Positions 24,827 to 32,918 of a DNA stretch of 64,000 nt are shown here, one piece after another. Each line of letters starts with the position of its first letter. The first letter of the stretch is position 1. This stretch comes from UBA7359 sp041689615 (GTDB taxonomy: Bacteria > Pseudomonadota > Gammaproteobacteria > Eutrophobiales > Eutrophobiaceae): assembly GCA_041689615.1 (NCBI GenBank), contig JBDNFW010000033.1:1-64000 (forward strand). Reading direction: 5' to 3'. Both the position numbers and the translations under genes were made by a program. Below the pieces are notes generated by a model. The model was given only the letters and a program-made list of their open reading frames with translations, made no database searches and had not been told where the DNA came from.

Positions 24827-25216
24827 TTAATCATATTTTAAGTACTTGAAACGAGGGTCATCTGGTGTTCCATCTAAAGCACTCCCTTCTTCCGACGCAG
24901 GCTGCCATTGAATTACTTCTTCTATTTTTTTCGCCAGTTCAAAATCTTTGTCAGTAACACCTTTGGCAGCATGGTTCATTAATTTAACTATAACAAACGC
25001 GTAAGAGACGGTAAGGTCGGGATGATGCCAAGCTGCTTCGGCAAGATGTCCGACTGTATTCACAACCATTAAAGTTGCTTTCCAACCGCTGGTTTTATAT
25101 TTACGTCTTATCCAACCACCTTCGTAATACCAATTAGGTAGTTCGTCTTTTAGACGTGCTTCAATTTCTTCTTCTGAATAAGTTTCGTCTTTACCTTCTT
25201 TACGCCATTGAGTCAT
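24827..25216 (-). CDS. Pterin-4a-carbinolamine dehydratase-like protein
   Basis: 129 residues with the PCD/DCoH signature EAAWHHPDLTVSYAFVIVKLMNHAAKGVTDKDFELAKKIE, including the paired His and the later His and Asp. It has longer N- and C-terminal parts than the classical 100-residue enzyme. Genes of this type accompany tetrahydromethanopterin genes in methylotrophs. No aromatic amino acid hydroxylase gene is nearby, so a role in pterin cofactor synthesis or repair is more likely. It is the last gene of the C1-cofactor operon, 11 bp after the MfnB-like gene. Confidence 0.8.
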   Translation of the reverse strand: MTQWRKEGKDETYSEEEIEARLKDELPNWYYEGGWIRRKYKTSGWKATLMVVNTVGHLAEAAWHHPDLTVSYAFVIVKLMNHAAKGVTDKDFELAKKIEEVIQWQPASEEGSALDGTPDDPRFKYLKYD

Positions 25217-25227
25217 AATGAATCACC

Positions 25228-25953
25228 TTAAATGATTGCTACTTTATATTGAGCATCTTGAAAATTACTAAATTTTAATACCGGAATTGCCGCTCTTATT
25301 TTTTTAACTTGTTCTTCATCAATTGATCTTATTCTATCACTTTCAGAACATAGTGCGCCACGAAAACCTAGATAATCAGAATTTAATTTGAGAAGCAACT
25401 GAATGTCATTAAAATTTAATGACCCAGCAAGCCCCGTTAATAAATCAAATTCTTTTGCAGATTCTACAAAGTATTTTAATTCATCGATATTCAAAATAGC
25501 GCACAGGTTTTTACTTTTCTTTTCTTTGGTATCTAACATAATTCCCGTTATGCCACTTTGTAATAACGGGGTTATTGATTCTTTGCCTTGATAATTTTCT
25601 GCAAATATTACGATAACTAACTTAATACCTCTATTTTCTGCATCTTTAATGGTCTTAATAAAATACTCTGATGGTTGGACATCAAATAGACCTATCTTTA
25701 CATAATCAACACCTGTTTCAGCCATACTTATAATATAGTCCGAAAGTCTTGAGTTATCAGATTTAATATCACCAATCGTAGCGCTGGTAAGGGTTTCTCC
25801 GTTAACCAATTGCACAATGTCTTTAACTGCGTTTATTTCAAGTGCGCCCAATGCGCCTTCATGCGGATTTTTAATATCAATAATATCAACGCCGGCATCC
25901 AGTACAATTTCAGCTTCAGCTACGGAACTAACACTGGCCAACATTCCGGTCAT
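25228..25953 (-). CDS. (5-formylfuran-3-yl)methyl phosphate synthase-like, MfnB/DUF556
   Basis: 241 residues of a TIM-barrel family known from methanofuran synthesis in archaea (MfnB) and from C1 gene clusters of methylotrophs. The signature VDIIDIKNPHEGALGA carries the catalytic Lys after the first strand. Later strands end in DYVKIGLFD, GIMLDTKEKK and LTGLAGSL. MfnB makes the furan precursor from two glyceraldehyde 3-phosphates. In bacteria the cofactor is a methanofuran analogue used by formyltransferase/hydrolase. It overlaps the DUF447 gene by 4 bp. Confidence 0.85.
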   Translation of the reverse strand: MTGMLASVSSVAEAEIVLDAGVDIIDIKNPHEGALGALEINAVKDIVQLVNGETLTSATIGDIKSDNSRLSDYIISMAETGVDYVKIGLFDVQPSEYFIKTIKDAENRGIKLVIVIFAENYQGKESITPLLQSGITGIMLDTKEKKSKNLCAILNIDELKYFVESAKEFDLLTGLAGSLNFNDIQLLLKLNSDYLGFRGALCSESDRIRSIDEEQVKKIRAAIPVLKFSNFQDAQYKVAII

Positions 25954-26525
25954 GCTGTTTCACTCTCTTTTGTTGTTTGACAGAAGCTTTCAATTTTATC
26001 CATTAACCATTGCCACGCGATCATTTCATTTTCACCAGCCGTTTTATCAATAGCTATAGTTAAGTGCTTTAGCTCTTGTTTTATTTTTTCTTCTGACAAC
26101 ATATTCAAACGACTCACAAGGATTGCTGCTTCTAACACGGCTGATTGTGCTCGATTAAAACCTTTAAACGCTGAATGAGTTACTTCAAGAACGGGTTTTA
26201 AATAAAATTGCGGACGTAATTCGTCATCTTCAAAAGACTCTAATTCAAGTTCAAGATGACTTAATGCGGCAACTAACCTTTGTCCTTTTATTTTTTCAGT
26301 CGGAGACAAAGGCCAATCTTTACGCCCTGTCAAACAACCGGCAAAGATACGCACATCATCTATACGATTGACCACAGCCGATTTATTTCTTTGAATATTT
26401 TCTAATGTCGCTGAAGGTTTAAATGGCGCAATAATAACCAATCCATTTTCTTCACGAATACCCATCGGCGCGATATGCGTCGTACCGTCTTCATTCAGTG
26501 TTGTGACTATTGTTTCCTGAATCAT
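25950..26525 (-). CDS. DUF447-family protein (C1-cofactor cluster, flavin-reductase-like)
   Basis: 191 residues beginning MIQETIVTTLNEDGTTHIAPMGIREENGLVIIAPFKPSATLENI, the DUF447 signature with a split-barrel FMN-binding look. Members occur next to tetrahydromethanopterin/methanofuran genes in methylotrophs and methanogens. The exact reaction is not known to me. The start codon is 3 bp from the left repeat of palindromic element copy 2, which separates it from the DHPS-like gene. Confidence 0.8.
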   Translation of the reverse strand: MIQETIVTTLNEDGTTHIAPMGIREENGLVIIAPFKPSATLENIQRNKSAVVNRIDDVRIFAGCLTGRKDWPLSPTEKIKGQRLVAALSHLELELESFEDDELRPQFYLKPVLEVTHSAFKGFNRAQSAVLEAAILVSRLNMLSEEKIKQELKHLTIAIDKTAGENEMIAWQWLMDKIESFCQTTKESETA

Positions 26526-26527
26526 TT

Positions 26528-26837
26528 AACCTAGAAACCGTAGTTGAATACGTTTGAGTGTGCATTTTTTAGACTCAATTGCGCCGACTAAAAAGCCGCA
26601 CATAGTTATGTACAGGACGTACAGTATGCTGGTTTTGCAGGAGCAAAAAACAGCGATTCTACCTAAGGCTTTTGCTGTCAAGCAAGTGAGTCTAAAAAAC
26701 GTGCAATCAAATGCATAGGCACTCAATAAACTCTTTTCTGAAAACTTTCGAAGAGTGTGAGTGGTTAAAATAATGTAATTTATTAATTTATAGTTCATCG
26801 TTTAATTTTTAGGCCGGTCAACTACGCTTTCTAGGTT
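26528..26837. mobile_element. MITE-like palindromic element, copy 2
   Basis: A 310-bp element with ends AACCTAGAAACCGTAGTTGA (left) and AACCTAGAAAGCGTAGTTGA (right, minus strand), 19 of 20 identical. The first ~200 bp closely match copy 1 at 22887, including TGTAC-AGGAC-GTACA and the second hairpin with an AGGA loop. The right-hand ~100 bp differ. Its outer stem reads TTTTTTAGACTCA on both arms, where copy 1 has TTTTTCAG on both arms, so the arms changed together. The right repeat overlaps the last six codons of the DHPS-like gene. Confidence 0.8.
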
Positions 26838-28326
26838 TATTCTTTTTTCGTTCTCGACTAGCTTTAAGTGTACTACCTTCTGCTTTATATTCTGCCTTAT
26901 TTTCTACCGACTCTTTCCGTAATTCTTTCATCGCATGTGCTGCACGCGAATCCTGTTCTTTATCTTCTTCCGATTTTGTATTAACGCAAACACCCCAGTC
27001 CAATTCTTCATCTTGCATATAGGGTTTGCCTAACTGCCAGGCAATTTGTGCCTTGGCTAATTCTACGCCCATATAAAATGCATGTGGCGCATCATCTTGC
27101 AGTGGCTCCAGTTTCGGAAACAGCTCAAATGGATTTGGACTTGAATTTATTCCATCGCGATTATAAACATGAATACCCTCTTCGCTAACTTGTATCCGAT
27201 AACTTGGATCTTTCACATCTTGATAAAACTCATTAATTTCATCGAAATTATACGCAAAAGGTCTGCGCGCATGCATTCCTAGCAATGAACTATCCAGTCC
27301 TTTGGGTAAGCTACTATCTTTTTTCGCCGCAAACATAATTCGACGAGCCATATCTGCTTCACGCACAGCAGTGCGACAATGCGGACTGACTTCCGTTGCT
27401 AATACTGCATTTATATCCATTTCCGAGATCATGCCAAATAGCATGGCGTTAATACCGGTCGTATCTGCTTCGGTTAATTCAGTTAAATTCCCTACACCCA
27501 TCATAATTTTTATATCCGGACAGTTCTGACGTAACTCATGATAACGAATCACTGATTCAGTAAAACCAAAATGAATCGGGTTAAGAATCGCATCTGCATA
27601 AAAAGGACGATCTTTTTTTGCAAATATTTCAATTGCTCTATACAAGGAATCCATATCGTCATGATTTTCCGGAATTAAGATTGGAATTGAATCAACTTCA
27701 TCCGCAATCCATAAAGTGCTTTCTTTCAAACTTAATAAATAATCTGCACCGGCCTTACCTCCTCGTAACAAATCATCTTCTTCCAAAGAATCAACACTGA
27801 CTTTAAAACCGGCTTCGCGTAAAACTTTGACTGTCGCTTCTAAATGTGGAAATGGCGTATCAGGTAAACACCCTATATCAATAACATCGGCTCCATCACG
27901 TCGATATTTTTCAGCACGCTGTAAAATATTATCGATAGTTACCATTGGCGCATCGACAATTTCGGCAAAGATATCAACACTTTGCTGGCTTAAATCAACA
28001 GGTTTGCAATCTCGACCGAAAAAAGCAGGTAAATCTTTTAGATCAATCGTACCTCTAACACATTCGACACCAAGTGTTTCTGACGTTAATGATAAATCAC
28101 CACGGCATAATCCAGGAACAATCACTCTATCCGCGCCATTTAAATCCGTTAATCGTCGCGAGATCATCTGTGCGGTCATGAGAGCAGCAACACTGACGCC
28201 AATATTTCGAATTTCATAAGTAAACTCGGTTGGTGCCATATCTCGCAAGATATTTTGCAGACGCTTTAGTGCTAGTTTTCCAGTGAGGAAAAGCAGGTGT
28301 TCCTGAGTTTGTTCTTTATCTGTCAT
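26818..28326 (-). CDS. Dihydropteroate synthase-like protein of C1-cofactor clusters (DUF6513 type)
   Basis: 502 residues: an N-terminal domain (LLFLTGKLALKRLQNILRDM...VIVPGLCRGDL) followed by a pterin-binding TIM barrel (DGADVIDIGCLPDTPFPHLEATVKVLREAGFKVSVDSLEEDDLLRGGKAGADYLLSL...). This layout is that of DHPS-related proteins encoded with tetrahydromethanopterin genes in methylotrophs. They are thought to join the pterin to the arylamine precursor, replacing canonical FolP. A true FolP is encoded separately at 32094. The basic tail (SRERKKNKPRKRS) runs into the palindromic element, whose terminal repeat supplies the stop. Confidence 0.83.
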   Translation of the reverse strand: MTDKEQTQEHLLFLTGKLALKRLQNILRDMAPTEFTYEIRNIGVSVAALMTAQMISRRLTDLNGADRVIVPGLCRGDLSLTSETLGVECVRGTIDLKDLPAFFGRDCKPVDLSQQSVDIFAEIVDAPMVTIDNILQRAEKYRRDGADVIDIGCLPDTPFPHLEATVKVLREAGFKVSVDSLEEDDLLRGGKAGADYLLSLKESTLWIADEVDSIPILIPENHDDMDSLYRAIEIFAKKDRPFYADAILNPIHFGFTESVIRYHELRQNCPDIKIMMGVGNLTELTEADTTGINAMLFGMISEMDINAVLATEVSPHCRTAVREADMARRIMFAAKKDSSLPKGLDSSLLGMHARRPFAYNFDEINEFYQDVKDPSYRIQVSEEGIHVYNRDGINSSPNPFELFPKLEPLQDDAPHAFYMGVELAKAQIAWQLGKPYMQDEELDWGVCVNTKSEEDKEQDSRAAHAMKELRKESVENKAEYKAEGSTLKASRERKKNKPRKRS

Positions 28327-28441
28327 CGCCGCAGCATTATAAGCAGCAGAGCCTTTATTTAAGAGATTTATTTTAGAGTATCTCCCAAAATTGTCTTTTT
28401 CCGCGATTAATATGCCGTTCTTTTTTAATGATTCATGGTAA

Positions 28442-28517
28442 GCGCGTCAGCTCCGTGCTCAAATACTCACAGAGCACACTGTCCTCATGTATTTTCATAC
28501 ATTCTGGTTCTGCGCGC
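28442..28517 (-). other. Branched palindrome upstream of the C1-cofactor operon
   Basis: A three-way-junction pattern. The outer stem pairs GCGCG-T-CAG (28442-28450) with CTGCGCGC (28510-28517). It encloses GTGCTC/GAGCAC (28455-28460 with 28472-28477) and ATGTAT-TTTC-ATACAT (28487-28502), which has a GAAA loop on the minus strand. It lies about 115 bp upstream of the DHPS-like gene, so it could be a leader RNA or another spacer repeat. The rest of the 457-bp gene-free stretch (28327-28783) holds the pqqA promoter and otherwise only AT-rich sequence. Confidence 0.5.
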
Positions 28518-28726
28518 GGTACTTCCTTGCTCTCACGAAAAAATCCTAATTTTTGGAGGCACTCTACATAAAAATAAAATGGTTTATATGAACCATATTA
28601 AACGAATTATTTCATCCATTTAGTAATAAAAGACACATAAACAAAATCTATTATTAACATTAACTTAATTAATTATATCACTGATTTTATTAGTATTTTA
28701 TACGTATTTTAATTTAAAATAATAGC

Positions 28727-28741
28727 TGGCATGATTATCGC
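28727..28741 (+). promoter_or_regulatory. Candidate sigma-54 promoter of the pqq operon
   Basis: TGGCATGATTATCGC fits the sigma-54 consensus TGGCACG-N4-TTGC except for C6 and T13; GG and GC are at the correct -24/-12 spacing. A start around 28753 would leave a leader of about 30 nt, with Shine-Dalgarno TAGGAG at 28771-28776 before pqqA. An activator of the sigma-54 class is encoded at the right edge of the window, but no link is shown. Confidence 0.6.
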
Positions 28742-28783
28742 TCTATCAGAAATATAGAACTACTAAATATTAGGAGAATTATT

Positions 28784-28858
28784 ATGAAATGGTCTACACC
28801 TGAATACAGCGATATCCGTTACGGCTTTGAAGTAACAATGTATATCAACAACAAATAA
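28784..28858 (+). CDS. pqqA: PqqA, precursor peptide of pyrroloquinoline quinone
   Basis: A 24-residue peptide starting MKWSTPEY and ending MYINNK. Glu16 and Tyr20 are in the required E-x3-Y spacing (FEVTMY); these two residues are cross-linked by PqqE and become PQQ. It has a good Shine-Dalgarno (AGGAG, 7 bp upstream) and is followed by pqqB, C, D and E in order. The length matches known PqqA peptides of 22-29 residues. Confidence 0.97.
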   Translation: MKWSTPEYSDIRYGFEVTMYINNK

Positions 28859-28882
28859 GCATAGTTATAAAGCGGACAATAT

Positions 28883-28985
28883 GGAATCCCTGAACTGAGT
28901 TTCGATAATAAGTCGTACTTCAGTTCAAGCTTGATAGAAAGCGAAGTCAAAATTCGCTCTTGAAAGCTATCTCACTTATGATTCC
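28883..28985 (+). ncRNA. Candidate structured RNA between pqqA and pqqB
   Basis: The 160-nt gap can fold into a three-way junction. The closing stem is GGAATC (28883-28888) with GATTCC (28980-28985). Stem A is TGAACTGA (28891-28898) with TCAGTTCA (28920-28927). Stem B is GATAG (28933-28937) with CTATC (28967-28971), plus AGCGAA (28940-28945) with TTCGCT (28953-28958) and a 7-nt loop. There is no T-tract. It could protect the pqqA message from decay or limit read-through into pqqB, so that PqqA is made in excess. Function is inferred. Confidence 0.5.
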
Positions 28986-29018
28986 GTTCTAAAATAATAA
29001 CGAAAAGACGAATAAACT

Positions 29019-29933
29019 ATGCATATACATCTTTTAGGAACTGGCGCAGGCGGCGGCTTCCCTCAATGGAATTGCAACTGCGATAACTGTAGCCGTTTAC
29101 GTAAAGGCACAATAAAAAGTTCTGCCAGAACACAATCTTCTATCACCGTTAGCGGAAATGGCGTTGACTGGGTTTTATTTAATGCCTCACCCGATATTCG
29201 CGCTCAAATTGAATCTTTTCCACCATTACAACCTGCACGAAAAATACGAGATACCGGAATTTCTTCAATTATTTTATGTGACGCACAAATTGATCACACA
29301 ACCGGTTTAATTATCATGAGAGAACATGATAAGCCTTGGGATATTTATTGTACCTCGGCAGTTCACGAAGATATGACATCAGGTTATCCAATTTTTAATA
29401 TGCTTAGCCATTTTCGTGGTGTTAATTGGCATGAAGTCAGTACAGAACAAACACCGTTTACGATTCCAAAGGCAGATAATCTTATTTTCACGGCTGTTCC
29501 TTTAAAAAGTGAAGCCCCTCCCTTTTCTCCTCACAGACATAATACTGTTGCCGGAGATAATGTCGGTTATAAAGTTGAAGATACTTCTACTGGCAAAAAT
29601 CTTTTTTATGCTCCTGGTCTTGGAGAAATGGAAGATCATGTTCTTGAATACATGGCTAATGCTGATGTTGTTTTAGTTGATGGCACAGTATGGACTAATG
29701 ATGAAATGTCACGCCATGGTATTAGTGACAAATTAGCCAGCGAAATGGGGCATCTAGATCAATCCAGTAAAGGTGGCATTATGGAAATGTTAAGCAGTCT
29801 GGATAAACCTCGAAAAATCTTGATCCACATCAACAATACAAATCCGATACTCGACGAAGATTCAGATGAAAGAAAACAATTAAATGATCTTGGTATTGAA
29901 GTTTCTTATGACGGAATGGATATACACATATAG
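29019..29933 (+). CDS. pqqB: PqqB, metallo-beta-lactamase-fold PQQ biosynthesis protein
   Basis: 304 residues beginning MHIHLLGTGAGGGFPQWNCNC with a CxCxxC cluster that binds structural zinc in PqqB. A metallo-beta-lactamase-like core follows (DAQIDHTTGLIIMRE). PqqB hydroxylates the tyrosine part of the PQQ precursor, and mutants are impaired in PQQ supply. It is the second gene of the operon; pqqC starts 18 bp later. Confidence 0.96.
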   Translation: MHIHLLGTGAGGGFPQWNCNCDNCSRLRKGTIKSSARTQSSITVSGNGVDWVLFNASPDIRAQIESFPPLQPARKIRDTGISSIILCDAQIDHTTGLIIMREHDKPWDIYCTSAVHEDMTSGYPIFNMLSHFRGVNWHEVSTEQTPFTIPKADNLIFTAVPLKSEAPPFSPHRHNTVAGDNVGYKVEDTSTGKNLFYAPGLGEMEDHVLEYMANADVVLVDGTVWTNDEMSRHGISDKLASEMGHLDQSSKGGIMEMLSSLDKPRKILIHINNTNPILDEDSDERKQLNDLGIEVSYDGMDIHI

Positions 29934-29951
29934 CTATCGGAGAATGAGTTA

Positions 29952-30677
29952 ATGACTGATGAACAAACACCCTGGACACGCGAAGAATTTGAAGCACAAC
30001 TTCGTGCCAAGGAAAAATATTATCATATCAACCATGACTTTCACCTTTTGATGAATGAAGGAGGTCTTGATAAAAAAGCTGTGCAAGGTTGGGTAGCGAA
30101 TCGTTTTTATTATCAAACAACAATTCCTATTAAAGATGCAGCCATTATGGCCAACTGTCCTGACCGAGATGCGCGTCGTAAATGGGTACAACGGATTATT
30201 GATCATGATGGTGTTGAAGGTGATGAAGGTGGAATTGAAGCATGGTTACAACTAGCTGAAGCGGTTGGTTTAACACGAGAAGAAACACTTTCTTATGAAC
30301 ATGTTTTACCCGGGGTAAGGTTTGCAATTGATGCCTATTTAAATTTTGCTCGAACTGCTCCATGGGAAGAAGCAGCGAGTTCATCGCTCACTGAATTGTT
30401 TGCGCCAAAGATTCATCAGAAACGTCTCGATAACTGGCCGGAAATCTATCCATGGATTGATGAAAAAGGTTATCGTTATTTTCGCAAACGCTTAACTGAA
30501 GCGCGTCGCGATGTACAACATGGCCTTGATGTTACTCTGGACTATTACAAGACACGCAAAGAACAAGAGCGTATGTTGGGTATATTACAATTTAAACTCG
30601 ATATTTTATGGACCATGCTTGACTGTATGTGGATGGCTTATATTGAGAAAAAACCACCTTTTTATAACTGTAAATAA
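29952..30677 (+). CDS. pqqC: PqqC, pyrroloquinoline-quinone synthase
   Basis: 241 residues of the TenA/haem-oxygenase-like all-helical fold. Signatures are AKEKYYHINHDFHLLMNEG, QGWVANRFYYQTTIPIKDAAIMANC and the later ELFAPKIHQKRLDNWPEIYPWI. It performs the final ring closure and eight-electron oxidation without a cofactor. Separated from pqqD by 2 bp. Confidence 0.97.
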   Translation: MTDEQTPWTREEFEAQLRAKEKYYHINHDFHLLMNEGGLDKKAVQGWVANRFYYQTTIPIKDAAIMANCPDRDARRKWVQRIIDHDGVEGDEGGIEAWLQLAEAVGLTREETLSYEHVLPGVRFAIDAYLNFARTAPWEEAASSSLTELFAPKIHQKRLDNWPEIYPWIDEKGYRYFRKRLTEARRDVQHGLDVTLDYYKTRKEQERMLGILQFKLDILWTMLDCMWMAYIEKKPPFYNCK

Positions 30678-30679
30678 TA

Positions 30680-30955
30680 ATGGATATAAATAAAGAAAAT
30701 ATTATTGAAGTTGCACCAACCTTCCGCGTGCAATGGGAAGAAGTACAAGACTGTTATGTTGTGCTTTATCCCGAAGGCATGGTTAAGCTTAGCCAAAGTG
30801 CTGGTGAGATAATGAAACGTATTGATGGTCAAACAACGATTGAATCTATTATTAAGAATCTTGAAACTACTTTCTCTGAGGCCAATTTAGAAAGTGATAT
30901 CATTAAATTTTTGGAGGTAGCCTATGACACAGGTTGGATCAGAAACAAAAAATAA
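30680..30955 (+). CDS. pqqD: PqqD, PqqA-binding chaperone
   Basis: 91 residues with the winged-helix PqqD fold (PTFRVQWEEVQDCYVVLYPEGMVKLSQSAGEIMKRIDGQTTIESIIKNL). It binds PqqA and presents it to the radical SAM enzyme PqqE. Its end overlaps pqqE by 32 bp, which implies translational coupling of the two partners. Confidence 0.95.
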   Translation: MDINKENIIEVAPTFRVQWEEVQDCYVVLYPEGMVKLSQSAGEIMKRIDGQTTIESIIKNLETTFSEANLESDIIKFLEVAYDTGWIRNKK

Positions 30956-32093
30956 GGTGAACCCGCCTTTATGGTTGTTAGCAGAGTTAACATATCGTTG
31001 TCCGTTGCAATGCCCCTATTGCTCGAACCCACTTGAGATATCAAAGTATCAAAACGAACTCTCAACAGAAGACTGGGTTCGTGTCATGCAACAAGCACGC
31101 AAGATGGGCGCGACACAACTTGGTTTTTCTGGTGGAGAACCTTTAGTCCGTCCTGATCTTGAAGAACTCATTCAAGAAGCAAGAGGCATGGGTTACTACA
31201 CCAATTTAATTACTTCCGGCGTAGGCATGGATGAAGCGCGTATAAAACGTTTTAAAGATGCAGGACTAGATCATATTCAAATCAGTTTTCAGGCAAGTGA
31301 TGAAGAATTGAATAATTTCCTCGGCGGCACTAAGACCTTTCAACATAAAAAAGAAATGGCACGCATTGTTAAAGAATACGAATACCCTATGGTATTAAAC
31401 ATTGTTATCCATAGAAAAAACATTGATCAAATACGTGATATCTTAGATATGACTGTTGAGCTGAAGGCTGATTATGTCGAACTTGCCAGTACACAATACT
31501 ACGGCTGGTCACGTATCAATGTAGATCAATTATTACCTACACGTGAACAATTAGCTCGTGCAGAAATCATAGCTAAAGAATATCAGGAGAAGATGAAAGG
31601 AAAATCGAGGATAATATATGTCATCCCTGATTACTTTGAAAAACGTCCTAAACCATGCATGAATGGTTGGGGAGCGATCTTTTTAACTATTGCACCTGAT
31701 GGTACTGCACTTCCCTGCCATGAAGCAGGACAATTACCTATTGAATTTCCTAATGTTAAAGACTTCAGTATTTCAGACATCTGGAATGGTTCTCCAGGTT
31801 TTAATCATTTTCGTGGGTTTGAATGGATGAAAGAACCTTGTCGTTCTTGTCCTGAGAAAGAAAAAGATTTTGGCGGTTGTCGATGTCAGGCATTTATGAT
31901 GACAGGGGACGCAGCTAATGCTGATCCAGTTTGTGATAAATCACCATATCATCAAGAATTACAAGATGACGTAGAACGCATCGCCAAATTAGCTGAGCAA
32001 GAAAAGGAACATAAAACAGAAGGTAAACCGCTTGTTTTTAGAAACATGAAAAATTCTAAAAAGATTGTAAAAGAAGAAGCGGCTGACGTATAA
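30924..32093 (+). CDS. pqqE: PqqE, radical SAM enzyme that cross-links PqqA
   Basis: 389 residues. The radical SAM motif is Cys26-x3-Cys30-x2-Cys33 (CPLQCPYC), followed by GFSGGEPLVRPDLEEL. The C-terminal SPASM domain has auxiliary cluster cysteines (CHEAGQLP, CRSCPEKEKDFGGCRCQAF, CDKSPYH). It joins Glu16 and Tyr20 of PqqA. The Lys/Glu-rich tail after the last cysteine is longer than usual. No pqqF or pqqG protease gene is in the window. Confidence 0.96.
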   Translation: MTQVGSETKNKVNPPLWLLAELTYRCPLQCPYCSNPLEISKYQNELSTEDWVRVMQQARKMGATQLGFSGGEPLVRPDLEELIQEARGMGYYTNLITSGVGMDEARIKRFKDAGLDHIQISFQASDEELNNFLGGTKTFQHKKEMARIVKEYEYPMVLNIVIHRKNIDQIRDILDMTVELKADYVELASTQYYGWSRINVDQLLPTREQLARAEIIAKEYQEKMKGKSRIIYVIPDYFEKRPKPCMNGWGAIFLTIAPDGTALPCHEAGQLPIEFPNVKDFSISDIWNGSPGFNHFRGFEWMKEPCRSCPEKEKDFGGCRCQAFMMTGDAANADPVCDKSPYHQELQDDVERIAKLAEQEKEHKTEGKPLVFRNMKNSKKIVKEEAADV

Positions 32094-32918
32094 CTATTTA
32101 CTATTCAAAATAGCCCAGGCAACATCTGCTGCCTGGCGATTTGGTTTGACATCATGTACACGGAATATTTTCACACCAGCTTTTACACCTAACGCTGTTG
32201 TTGCAGTTGTTGCTCCAATTAATTCATCAGCACTATTAACAGTACATATCGACCCCATAAAGCGTTTTCTACTTGTACCTAATAAGACTGAATAGCCTGT
32301 ATCAACAAACGCTTTCAAATTTTTTAGTAGCGTCAAATTGTGATCTCGTGTTTTTCCAAACCCGATTCCCGGATCGATAACGATATTTTTTTCATCAATT
32401 CCAGCTTTAATACAATCACCTACTCTGGTTTCTAAAAAATACTTTATATCCGAAACAACATCATCGTAAGTCGGATCATTTTGCATGGTTTCAGGAGAAC
32501 CTTGCATATGCATAATTATGTAAGGACAGTCCCTGTCAGCACATAAATTAATGATCTCCGGATCATCATTTCCACCAGACACATCATTAACAATATGAGC
32601 GCCGGCATCTAGTGCTGCTTCGGCTACTTTAGAACGAGTCGTATCAATACTGATTTGTACATGCTCAGGTATTGTTTCGCTAATTGCTTTGATTATATGA
32701 ACAACACGCTCAATTTGATCTTCTACACTAACCCGTGCTGAACCAGGTCGGGTTGACTCACCACCGATATCAATAATATCCGCACCTTCATCAATCATTA
32801 GCTTTCCATGATTAATAGCGGCATCAATATTATTAAATTGTCCGCCATCAGAAAAACTATCTGGTGTTACATTTAGAATACCCATAATTAATGGCATTTC
32901 TTTATCTAAAACATTCAT
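32094..32918 (-). CDS. folP: Dihydropteroate synthase FolP
   Basis: 274 residues of canonical DHPS: MGILNVTPDSFSDGGQF, DIIDIGGESTRPGS, HIVNDVSGGNDD, DPGIGFGKTRDHNLTLL, LLGTSRKRFMG and FRVHDVKPNRQA. It condenses the pterin pyrophosphate with p-aminobenzoate for folate. The stop abuts the end of pqqE (converging genes), and the start overlaps the preceding peptidase gene by 4 bp. Its presence alongside the DHPS-like protein at 26818 suggests separate folate and methanopterin routes. Confidence 0.95.
   Translation of the reverse strand: MNVLDKEMPLIMGILNVTPDSFSDGGQFNNIDAAINHGKLMIDEGADIIDIGGESTRPGSARVSVEDQIERVVHIIKAISETIPEHVQISIDTTRSKVAEAALDAGAHIVNDVSGGNDDPEIINLCADRDCPYIIMHMQGSPETMQNDPTYDDVVSDIKYFLETRVGDCIKAGIDEKNIVIDPGIGFGKTRDHNLTLLKNLKAFVDTGYSVLLGTSRKRFMGSICTVNSADELIGATTATTALGVKAGVKIFRVHDVKPNRQAADVAWAILNSK

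Noticed and set aside
28435..28623. Plus-strand frame of 62 codons
   Set aside because: It runs through the branched palindrome and has no domain or ribosome site.
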